NCBI GenBank assembly: GCA_028705415.1
Contig: JAQWDO010000048.1
Span: 1 to 6,787, forward strand
From: Dehalococcoidales bacterium
Lineage (GTDB): Bacteria; Chloroflexota; Dehalococcoidia; Dehalococcoidales; CSSed11-197
Direction: 5' to 3'
Length of the DNA stretch: 6,787 bases
Below, piece after piece: positions 1 through 4,542 of this stretch (within the stretch, counting starts at the first letter, position 1; every line of letters starts with the position of its first letter). Position numbers and translations under genes: made by a program. Under the pieces are notes generated by a model. The model was not told the origin of the DNA and searched no databases. It worked only from the letters and a program-made list of their open reading frames with translations.

Positions 1-574
1 TATCCTTAACCATATGGCTTCTACAATCAAATGCCCCGCTGACATTTATCCGTCTTTGTCTGGCCTTGCCTGAATCAACCTGTGATGAAGTGTGGCGGCT
101 TCGAACAAGTACTGCATCCGGATGTGTACCGGTCAATTTGCCGAGTTCTCTCGCCAGTAACCAGGATTGATTATAGCCACGTTCCCTGATACGTTTTTTA
201 TGCAGGGGAACCGAAGCCAGTATTTCGAAGGTAATAGGCTTGTTTTCAAGATGACGGTAAAGCAACTGTGCAAGAAAAGGAGCAATTGCTCTAAGGTTGT
301 GAAACTTGAATTGGATGACAGCTTTTCTTATCGTACCCTGGAATGCAAATGGAGCACTCAGCCGGTCGAGTGACTGCCAGAAGCGGCAGTCACACTTTTG
401 TTTTCCTGCAACAGGCAACATGCATACAGGGCACACCGGAGGCTTGATGCCCTTTACCGCATCCATACAATTATCACAAATATACTTTCCTTCCCGTCCG
501 CAGCTGATGCATTTCGGAGGGAAAAGAAAGTCAAGCGCCATCCGGTTGATCTTGTCCAGATGGGTTAACATCAT
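1..574 (-). CDS. comF: ComF family protein (phosphoribosyltransferase fold), C-terminus cut by window edge
   Basis: The reverse strand is open from an ATG at 574 to the left edge (191 codons), so the C-terminus is missing. The N-terminus carries a double zinc ribbon typical of ComF: DFLFPPKCISCG at about residues 15-26, with Cys pairs C22/C25, C33/C36, C48/C51 and C61/C63. Next comes the phosphoribosyltransferase-like region, with SVPLHKKRIRERGYNQ, a KLTG segment, RSRHTSSQ and RQRRINVSGAF, all hallmark ComF blocks. The PRPP-loop motif (usually VDDV.TTG) would lie beyond the edge. ComF proteins are cytosolic and needed for DNA uptake in competent bacteria; homologues also occur in lineages not known to be competent. 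AGGG (586-583) lies 8 nt before the 574 ATG; ATGs at 571 and 541 are alternatives. It follows the zinc-ribbon gene by 38 nt, probably co-transcribed. Family call firm; role in this organism inferred. Confidence 0.93.
   Translation of the reverse strand, partial: MMLTHLDKINRMALDFLFPPKCISCGREGKYICDNCMDAVKGIKPPVCPVCMLPVAGKQKCDCRFWQSLDRLSAPFAFQGTIRKAVIQFKFHNLRAIAPFLAQLLYRHLENKPITFEILASVPLHKKRIRERGYNQSWLLARELGKLTGTHPDAVLVRSRHTSSQVDSGKARQRRINVSGAFDCRSHMVKD
370..393. repeat. 9-bp perfect hairpin inside comF
   Basis: GTGACTGCC (370-378) and GGCAGTCAC (385-393) are perfect inverted arms around a 6-nt loop. On the plus strand the stem is followed by a T-rich tract (ACTTTTGTTTT), so it resembles a rho-independent terminator for transcripts antisense to comF. 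On the sense (minus) strand no T-tract follows. It encodes ordinary ComF residues (CDCRFWQSL), so it may be coincidental. Confidence 0.4.
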
Positions 575-612
575 ATTGTTATCCCTGGCCGGTGTGTATT
601 GGTTGTGCCGGG

Positions 613-837
613 TCAGGAAGAGGGACGGGCACGATGATTGGTCGCCCCGTTCATGATTGGTTCGTTAATATAAATATCACCGTTTCTTATTTTTAGGTTA
701 TAGCCACATTCCGGGTTGGTACAAACCCAGGCTTTGTAAAGCAGTGAAGCACCATTTGAACCGAAGTCAGACAATGGCACTAAAACCCCCTCCTGATCAC
801 CACATTTAGGGCATTTTGGAAAGCAAAAAAGTTCCAC
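613..837 (-). CDS. Small zinc-ribbon protein of unknown function
   Basis: This 74-residue protein has two spaced cysteine pairs, CPKCG (C9, C12) and CTNPECGYNLK (C39, C44), separated by 26 residues, the layout of a zinc ribbon. There is no signal peptide or membrane segment, so it should be cytosolic. The start is GTG at 837, chosen because GGAGGAGG (850-843) sits 5 nt upstream; the first plausible ATG lies too far inside. The last 15 or so residues after the DIYIN strand look unstructured. It is the first gene after a good promoter and is followed 38 nt later by comF, itself a zinc-ribbon protein. It could be an RNA- or DNA-binding or scaffold protein, but nothing here fixes a function. I do not recognise a named family. 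Confidence 0.8.
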   Translation of the reverse strand: MELFCFPKCPKCGDQEGVLVPLSDFGSNGASLLYKAWVCTNPECGYNLKIRNGDIYINEPIMNGATNHRARPSS

Positions 838-842
838 GGTAA

Positions 843-850
843 CCTCCTCC
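843..850 (-). promoter_or_regulatory. Strong ribosome binding site fixing a GTG start
   Basis: GGAGGAGG on the minus strand, 5 nt upstream of the GTG at 837. The match to the anti-Shine-Dalgarno sequence is strong enough to choose this GTG as the start of the zinc-ribbon gene. Confidence 0.85.
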
Positions 851-872
851 CAGCCGGAAATAATGATAACCT

Positions 873-902
873 AGTATACAATAAGCTTTTCAAGGCTGAC
901 AA
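873..902 (-). promoter_or_regulatory. Sigma-A-type promoter for the zinc-ribbon/comF unit
   Basis: On the minus strand, TTGTCA (902-897, 5/6 match to TTGACA), an 18-bp spacer, and TATACT (878-873, 5/6 match to TATAAT). Transcription would start near 866, about 30 nt before the GTG at 837. No competing pair in this gap scores as well. Confidence 0.65.
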
Positions 903-943
903 GCATTGCTCCCTGCCCCCGGTTTTTCTGCCCGGGCTTTTAA

Positions 944-972
944 TAGACTGTGTACCTGTGAATAGTTATAAT
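944..972 (+). promoter_or_regulatory. Promoter for the Gate-domain membrane protein gene
   Basis: TAGACT (944-949, 4/6 match to TTGACA), a 17-bp spacer, and a perfect TATAAT (967-972). The predicted start near 979 leaves a leader of about 20 nt that includes the AGAGG site. It is divergent from the zinc-ribbon promoter, with about 40 bp between the two -35 boxes. Confidence 0.6.
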
Positions 973-986
973 TAGAGTTTATGCTC

Positions 987-991
987 AGAGG
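987..991 (+). promoter_or_regulatory. Ribosome binding site AGAGG deciding the 998 start
   Basis: AGAGG ends 6 nt before the ATG at 998 and 9 nt before the ATG at 1001. It directly abuts the in-frame TTG at 992, which is therefore unlikely to be the start. Confidence 0.6.
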
Positions 992-997
992 TTGCCG

Positions 998-1957
998 ATG
1001 ATGGATGAAACCGGAAATAATAGCTTTAAGACCAGTTTAATAATCGGGGCAAAGAAAGGCATCAGGAGTTCAATCTGGATTCTGAAGCTGCTTTTGCCTT
1101 TTTCCCTGCTTGCAGTGCTTCTCGAATGGTTTGGAGTGGTGGAATGGCTGGGGCCTGTGTTCAGCCCGGTCATGTCGTTGATTAACCTGCCGGCAGAAGC
1201 TTTTCTGCCATTGCTGGTTGGTGTCTTTGCTGATGTTTACGGGAGTGTTGCCGTGATGGCAGTCATGGATTTTACAGTTGCTCAAAAAGTGCTGATTATT
1301 CTTTTTTCTGCCATTTCACACTCTCTGATAGTTGAGGGGATTATTCAGTGGCGTTCAGGAATTAACTTTTTTAAAATAACTGCCATCAGGATATCAGCCT
1401 CAATGCTTAGTGTATACCTGGTGTCGCTTTTTTTCTCTTCAACCGGTGAAAGCGTCGCCGTGGCAGAAATTGCTTCCAGGGCCAGTCTCGGGCAGGTTCT
1501 GGTTGATTGGCTGAAAAACATTTCACTGCTTGGGGCACAGATTGTGCTGGTGGTGACTTTCATTCTGGCACTTCAGGAAATTGCTGTTTCCTATGGGATT
1601 ATAGAAAAAGCGAGGAAAGCACTTTCACCGTTGATGCGTATGATGGGGCTTTCCGATCATGCCATGTTGCCCTGGCTGGTTGCAATTTTTGGCGGCATTA
1701 CAATTGGTTCGGCAGTTATTATGGAAGAGTGCAGAAAGGGAACCCTTCCTCCTGCAGAACTTCAATATTTCCACGCGTCAATTGGCATTAACCATTCCAT
1801 GATTGAACATTCCGGAGTTCTTTCCACTATTGTAGGAGCCAACATTTTCATCGTTATGGCAGTAAGATTGTTAGCTGCTATTACAGTTACCCGCGCGATG
1901 CGGTTTTGGGACAACCTGGCCAGAAAATGGTTATTCCGATCCGGTAAAAAAAATTAA
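998..1957 (+). CDS. Nucleoside-recognition (Gate) domain integral membrane protein
   Basis: A 319-residue, very hydrophobic protein with about 8 predicted membrane segments. It contains two related halves. GVVEWLGPVFSPVM with LPLLVGVFADVYGSVAVM (residues 46-90) mirrors GIIEKARKALSPLM with LPWLVAIFGGITIGSAVIM (200-242), and ISHSLIVEG (106-114) mirrors INHSMIEHSG (264-273). This pattern matches the Gate (nucleoside recognition) family, to which spore maturation proteins SpmA/SpmB and parts of nucleoside and ferrous-iron transporters belong. Paired histidines in membrane segments (H108; H266, H271) may line a pathway. The substrate is unknown; the family name does not prove nucleoside transport. 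It stands alone behind its own promoter and ends 9 bp from a convergent gene, with no neighbour that hints at a substrate. The start is chosen by AGAGG at 987-991. Confidence 0.82.
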   Translation: MMDETGNNSFKTSLIIGAKKGIRSSIWILKLLLPFSLLAVLLEWFGVVEWLGPVFSPVMSLINLPAEAFLPLLVGVFADVYGSVAVMAVMDFTVAQKVLIILFSAISHSLIVEGIIQWRSGINFFKITAIRISASMLSVYLVSLFFSSTGESVAVAEIASRASLGQVLVDWLKNISLLGAQIVLVVTFILALQEIAVSYGIIEKARKALSPLMRMMGLSDHAMLPWLVAIFGGITIGSAVIMEECRKGTLPPAELQYFHASIGINHSMIEHSGVLSTIVGANIFIVMAVRLLAAITVTRAMRFWDNLARKWLFRSGKKN

Positions 1958-1966
1958 ACCGCCCCG

Positions 1967-2326
1967 TTACCAGGTCGCGATACTGCCTATTATTGCAGAC
2001 AGGATGATTGCCAGTGATAACAGCCCTGATATGAATCCTGACCGGGGGGATTTTAATACCGAAGCCGCCCATATGAAAACACCCAGATAAGCCGTGATAA
2101 AAATCATGCCAATGCCGGTGCCCATCGAACCGCGAAGCAGCATAAAAACGATCCATCCGGCTGCTGTGATGGATACGCCTGTCAATAAAAAGTGCCAGCA
2201 TTTTCCGGCGGAGTGTGATTTTTTTATATCCGCAAGCCTTTGTTCGGTGCATTTTACACAGGTGCAGGCGGGTGGATGGCCTCCATAATAGTTTTGCCGG
2301 TAATATTCGTCTTCTCTGTTTGCCAT
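1967..2326 (-). CDS. Small three-helix membrane protein with CxCxxC motif, unknown function
   Basis: A 119-residue protein. The N-terminal 40 or so residues are polar and contain GGHPPACTCVKC (C21, C23, C26), a compact metal-binding or zinc-knuckle-like motif; a further Cys (C43) opens the membrane region. Three hydrophobic segments follow at about 45-65, 71-91 and 98-117, so the protein is probably anchored in the inner membrane. The ATG at 2326 lies 7 nt after the apgM stop, within reach of translational coupling; AGG at 2340-2338 is a weak upstream site. An in-frame TTG at 2344 would overlap apgM and add six residues, and is less likely. It is the last gene of the mazG-apgM direction and ends 9 bp from the convergent Gate-protein gene. 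I do not recognise a characterised family. Confidence 0.72.
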   Translation of the reverse strand: MANREDEYYRQNYYGGHPPACTCVKCTEQRLADIKKSHSAGKCWHFLLTGVSITAAGWIVFMLLRGSMGTGIGMIFITAYLGVFIWAASVLKSPRSGFISGLLSLAIILSAIIGSIATW

Positions 2327-2333
2327 TAGATTA

Positions 2334-3521
2334 TCAACCTGCAATAAGCCTTTGCATTAAGTGCCAGCCCGGATCGAACGTAATTCCGCTTTGCCTGGCT
2401 TGGATTTCAGTAAACCTTGATCCTTTCCCTGCAGAAATATCCCTGCCCCATATCAGAAAGGGGACCGGTTCAGAAGTATGGGTTAATAATTCTATCGGTG
2501 TAGGATGGTCAGGCATCACCAGCAGCCGCCCGCGACCTTCCAGATAACCGGCAAGTCTGCCAACCATGTCCCGGTCTGCCTTTTCAATAGCTGCTACTTT
2601 TTGCTCAATCGAGCCGGCGTGGCCAGCTTCGTCCGGTGCTTCAAAATGAACAATAACCAGGTCATTCCTGGCAAGAGCTTCAATTGCACCTTCAGCCTGG
2701 GCAACACAGTCATTATCCTGGCCGTCGGTGATACCGGGGATATCCAGAGTTTCTATCGACATCATTTTACCCAGGCCGCGCAGCAGATCTACTCCGGAAG
2801 TGATAGCCGCATGTTTGCCATAGGCTTCTTCGAAAGAGGGAAGCCGGGGAGGTTTGCCGGAACCCCAGGTAAGCCAAATCGAATCTGCGGTGATTTTATT
2901 CGCACTTCGGCGTTTGGCATTGACCGGATGGTTTCCCAATACTTGCCTGGAGTCATGGATGATTTTAAGCAGTATTTCACTACCTTCGCCGCTCGGCAAG
3001 TATTGGGAAACAGGGAGATTGGAAATATCATGCGGCGGAACGGTGATCGCATTAAGGGTTTCATTGTGATCCCTCAACTTCAATATATGCCGATAACCTA
3101 CACCCGGATAAAAAGTAACAGATTGACTGCCAAGGGTATCATTGAGAGCGCTGACAAGTTCGCCGGCTTCTTCGGTTGTGATGTGGCCAGCGCAGTAACT
3201 CCGCATGATTCCACCTTCTGTGTTAACCAGGTTGCATCTGAATACTACTTCATCTTCACCAACAGGAATATCCAGGCTGGTGGCTTCAATTGCGGCTCGG
3301 CCCTTGTAATATTTGAGAGGGTCGTAGCCCATTACCGACATACATGCTACCGCACTGGAAGGCTCCATATCCTGCGGTACGGTCTTGGCTGTTCCAAGCT
3401 GGCCCTTTTGTGCCAGTTGGTCCAGGTTGGGCGTTCTGGAAATTTCCAGGCAGGTCCTGTTTTCCTGTGCCGGTATTGGCAGACCGGCGGCTCCATCCAG
3501 TATTAATACTACGTATTTCAT
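2334..3521 (-). CDS. apgM: Cofactor-independent phosphoglycerate mutase, archaeal (ApgM) type
   Basis: A 395-residue, full-length member of the alkaline-phosphatase-superfamily ApgM group, which interconverts 3- and 2-phosphoglycerate in glycolysis and gluconeogenesis. Metal ligands are visible in family order: D9 (LILDGAAG), the serine region EPSSAVACMSVMGYDP (53-68; S56 aligns with the nucleophile), D297 and H301 (HFEAPDEAGH), D338-H339 (VMPDH) and H348 (LTHTSEP). A substrate-side block YYKGRAAIEA (71-80) follows the serine. The usual GSDVA around the nucleophile reads SSAVA here, so the acidic neighbour is replaced by A57. A related subgroup has been annotated as a proposed homoserine kinase; this sequence alone cannot separate the two. 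The ATG at 3521 fits the family N-terminus, but no Shine-Dalgarno lies close by (AGAGG is about 20 nt upstream). A perfect 17-bp inverted repeat lies inside the gene at 2931-3011. Confidence 0.9.
   Translation of the reverse strand: MKYVVLILDGAAGLPIPAQENRTCLEISRTPNLDQLAQKGQLGTAKTVPQDMEPSSAVACMSVMGYDPLKYYKGRAAIEATSLDIPVGEDEVVFRCNLVNTEGGIMRSYCAGHITTEEAGELVSALNDTLGSQSVTFYPGVGYRHILKLRDHNETLNAITVPPHDISNLPVSQYLPSGEGSEILLKIIHDSRQVLGNHPVNAKRRSANKITADSIWLTWGSGKPPRLPSFEEAYGKHAAITSGVDLLRGLGKMMSIETLDIPGITDGQDNDCVAQAEGAIEALARNDLVIVHFEAPDEAGHAGSIEQKVAAIEKADRDMVGRLAGYLEGRGRLLVMPDHPTPIELLTHTSEPVPFLIWGRDISAGKGSRFTEIQARQSGITFDPGWHLMQRLIAG
2931..3011. repeat. 17-bp perfect inverted repeat within apgM
   Basis: GTTTCCCAATACTTGCC (2931-2947) and GGCAAGTATTGGGAAAC (2995-3011) are perfect reverse complements separated by 47 nt. 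Both arms are read as apgM codons on the minus strand: one arm encodes about VSQYLP (residues 171-176), the other about RQVLGN (192-197). Pairing stops immediately outside and inside the arms. In mRNA it could form a long stable stem with a 47-nt loop. Confidence 0.9.
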
Positions 3522-3528
3522 ATCAAGT

Positions 3529-3558
3529 TTGCTTTAAAAAACCTCTTGCTTCTATAAT
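3529..3558 (+). promoter_or_regulatory. Promoter for tRNA-Pro
   Basis: A perfect TATAAT (3553-3558) lies 14 bp before the mature tRNA 5' end. A weak -35, TTGCTT (3529-3534), is 18 bp upstream. The predicted start near 3565 would leave an RNase P leader of about 8 nt. The promoter occupies the 51-bp gap between the apgM start and the tRNA. Confidence 0.6.
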
Positions 3559-3572
3559 ATTGGGTAACACAA

Positions 3573-3647
3573 CGGGGCGTAGCGCAGCCTGGTTAGCGCG
3601 CAGCGTTCGGGACGCTGAGGCCGGTGGTTCGAATCCACTCGCCCCGA
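3573..3647 (+). tRNA. tRNA-Pro, anticodon CGG
   Basis: A complete cloverleaf. The 7-bp acceptor CGGGGCG (3573-3579) pairs with CGCCCCG (3640-3646), leaving A3647 as discriminator. The D arm is GCGC...GCGC around AGCCTGGTTA. The anticodon stem CAGCG (3601-3605) pairs with CGCTG (3613-3617), with loop TTCGGGA and anticodon CGG at 3608-3610, reading proline CCG. The T arm is GGTGG-TTCGAAT-CCACT, with a G-U closing pair. CCA is not encoded, so it must be added by nucleotidyltransferase. The gene is on the plus strand while both flanking genes are on the minus strand, and it ends 2 bp from the mazG stop. Confidence 0.97.
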
Positions 3648-3649
3648 TG

Positions 3650-4447
3650 TTACATCACCAGCTTTTTGGATTCTTCCCATAACTCATTCTGTTCTTCAAA
3701 ACTCATGCCTGACAGATTGACCCCTTTTTCCCTGCACAAGCGTTCCATAGTGGAAAAACGGCGGTAAAACTTTTGGTTGGCTCCTCTCAGGGCTGATTCC
3801 AGATCTACTCCCTGGCGGCGGGCAAGGTTGGCCACGGTAAACAGCAGGTCGCCGAATTCTTCCTCTTTCTCATTGGGGCTTTCTGCATCAACTATCTCCC
3901 TGGCTTCTTCGGCGATCTTTTCGATTACACCGCCATCTTCATCCCAATCAAAGCCGACCCTTGCTACCCGTTTCTGTATCGCCTGGCTGTAGGCCAGAGC
4001 AGGCATGGCGGGAGGTACTCCGTCCAGCATCGATGTGCTTTTACCGCGCTCGGATTTCTTGATTTCCTCCCAGTTGGAGAGTACTTCTGAAACACTGCCG
4101 GCTTTTGTTTTTCCGAAAACGTGGGGATGACGGCGGATCAATTTTTCACTGATTGAATTAATTACCTGTGATATATCAAATTCAGCATTATCACTGGCAA
4201 TCTGGGCATGAAGCAATATTTGGAGCAGTAAATCTCCGAGCTCTTCCCGGAGGGATGAGGCATCATTATTGTCCAGAGCGTTTAAAACTTCGTAGGTTTC
4301 TTCGAGCAGTGAGTCACGAATTGACAAATGGGTTTGCCTGCGGTCCCAGGGGCACCCGCCGGGAGCTCTCAGCCGGGCAATAATATTCACCAGGGTTTGA
4401 AAATTGCCCAGCTCATTATCTTCTGGAGAGGAATTCTTATTATCCAT
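3650..4447 (-). CDS. mazG: MazG nucleoside triphosphate pyrophosphohydrolase (two-domain)
   Basis: A 265-residue, full-length tandem MazG protein that hydrolyses (d)NTPs, including aberrant ones, to NMP and pyrophosphate. In E. coli it also lowers ppGpp. The signature LRAPGGCPWDRRQTH is at 26-40. The first domain has EETYE (E49, E50, E53) and EELGD (E68 to D72). The second has EEARE (E180, E181, E184) and EEFGD (E196 to D200), so both metal-binding EExxE...ExxxD motifs are intact. The linker FDWDEDGG (166-173) is also typical. The ATG at 4447 is the natural family start but has no Shine-Dalgarno, and a TATAAT lies only 8 nt upstream, suggesting a leaderless or near-leaderless mRNA. It is divergent from the fumarase operon. 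Downstream on the same strand are apgM and a membrane protein, beyond the oppositely oriented tRNA-Pro. Confidence 0.95.
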   Translation of the reverse strand: MDNKNSSPEDNELGNFQTLVNIIARLRAPGGCPWDRRQTHLSIRDSLLEETYEVLNALDNNDASSLREELGDLLLQILLHAQIASDNAEFDISQVINSISEKLIRRHPHVFGKTKAGSVSEVLSNWEEIKKSERGKSTSMLDGVPPAMPALAYSQAIQKRVARVGFDWDEDGGVIEKIAEEAREIVDAESPNEKEEEFGDLLFTVANLARRQGVDLESALRGANQKFYRRFSTMERLCREKGVNLSGMSFEEQNELWEESKKLVM

Positions 4448-4455
4448 AATAGGTG

Positions 4456-4485
4456 ATTATACTCTGCGGGGCGGCAATGGGTAAA
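4456..4485 (-). promoter_or_regulatory. mazG promoter, -10 only 8 nt from the ATG
   Basis: Minus strand: TTTACC (4485-4480, 4/6 match to TTGACA), 18-bp spacer, perfect TATAAT (4461-4456). With the usual distance from -10 to start site, transcription begins 0-3 nt before the mazG ATG at 4447. Confidence 0.55.
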
Positions 4486-4499
4486 ATGGAAGACCGGTC

Positions 4500-4515
4500 C
4501 TTATTGGTCAATAAG
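4500..4515. promoter_or_regulatory. 16-bp palindrome, candidate operator at the fumarase promoter
   Basis: CTTATTG-GT-CAATAAG is a perfect dyad with 7-bp arms and a 2-bp centre. Such a short centre cannot form an RNA hairpin loop, so a DNA-binding dimer is the natural reading. It overlaps the -35 region of the fumarase promoter and ends 13 bp before the -10. A second palindrome, GACCGGTC (4492-4499), directly abuts it. The regulator is unknown; it is not a clear match to a site I can name. Confidence 0.45.
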
Positions 4516-4534
4516 TGTTCAGGGGTGTTAAAAT
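4504..4534 (+). promoter_or_regulatory. Candidate promoter for the fumarase operon
   Basis: TAAAAT (4529-4534, 5/6 match to TATAAT) lies 8 nt before the ATG at 4543. The best -35, TTGGTC (4504-4509, 3/6), is weak, with a 19-bp spacer, and lies inside the 16-bp palindrome, which suits a promoter that depends on or is blocked by a regulator. Confidence 0.4.
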
Positions 4535-4542
4535 CTAGACAG

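Noticed and set aside
306..656. Plus-strand open frame over comF and the zinc-ribbon gene end
   Set aside because: The reverse strand carries a clear ComF protein across this region; the plus frame shows no family features or start signals.
879..885. CAATAAG half-site identical to one arm of the 4500-4515 palindrome
   Set aside because: The second half is absent at the required spacing, so a lone 7-mer is not evidence for the same regulator.
918..936. 5-bp CCCGG/CCGGG stem followed by CTTTT, upstream of the Gate-gene promoter
   Set aside because: The stem is short with a 9-nt loop, and no plus-strand gene lies upstream that would need terminating.
992..997. TTG at 992 as start of the Gate-domain gene
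   Set aside because: AGAGG directly abuts it, leaving no spacer; the ATG at 998 has the right 6-nt spacing.
1944..1973. GGTAA...TTACC dyad at the convergent junction as a bidirectional terminator
   Set aside because: Only 5 weak base pairs around a large loop; not a credible terminator.
2505..3506. Long plus-strand open frame of 333 codons antisense to apgM
   Set aside because: It lies wholly within apgM on the opposite strand, has no ribosome site or recognisable domain, and apgM has complete catalytic motifs, so this frame is a shadow.
3556..3568. AATATTGGGTAAC resembles one arm of the apgM inverted repeat (11 of 13 positions)
   Set aside because: Short, imperfect and AT-rich, and part of it is the tRNA -10 box; likely coincidence.
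4453..4542. Thirty-codon N-terminal extension of fumA from the GTG at 4453 or ATG at 4477
   Set aside because: The extension overlaps the mazG promoter and the palindrome, matches no fumarase N-terminus I know, and has no convincing ribosome site.
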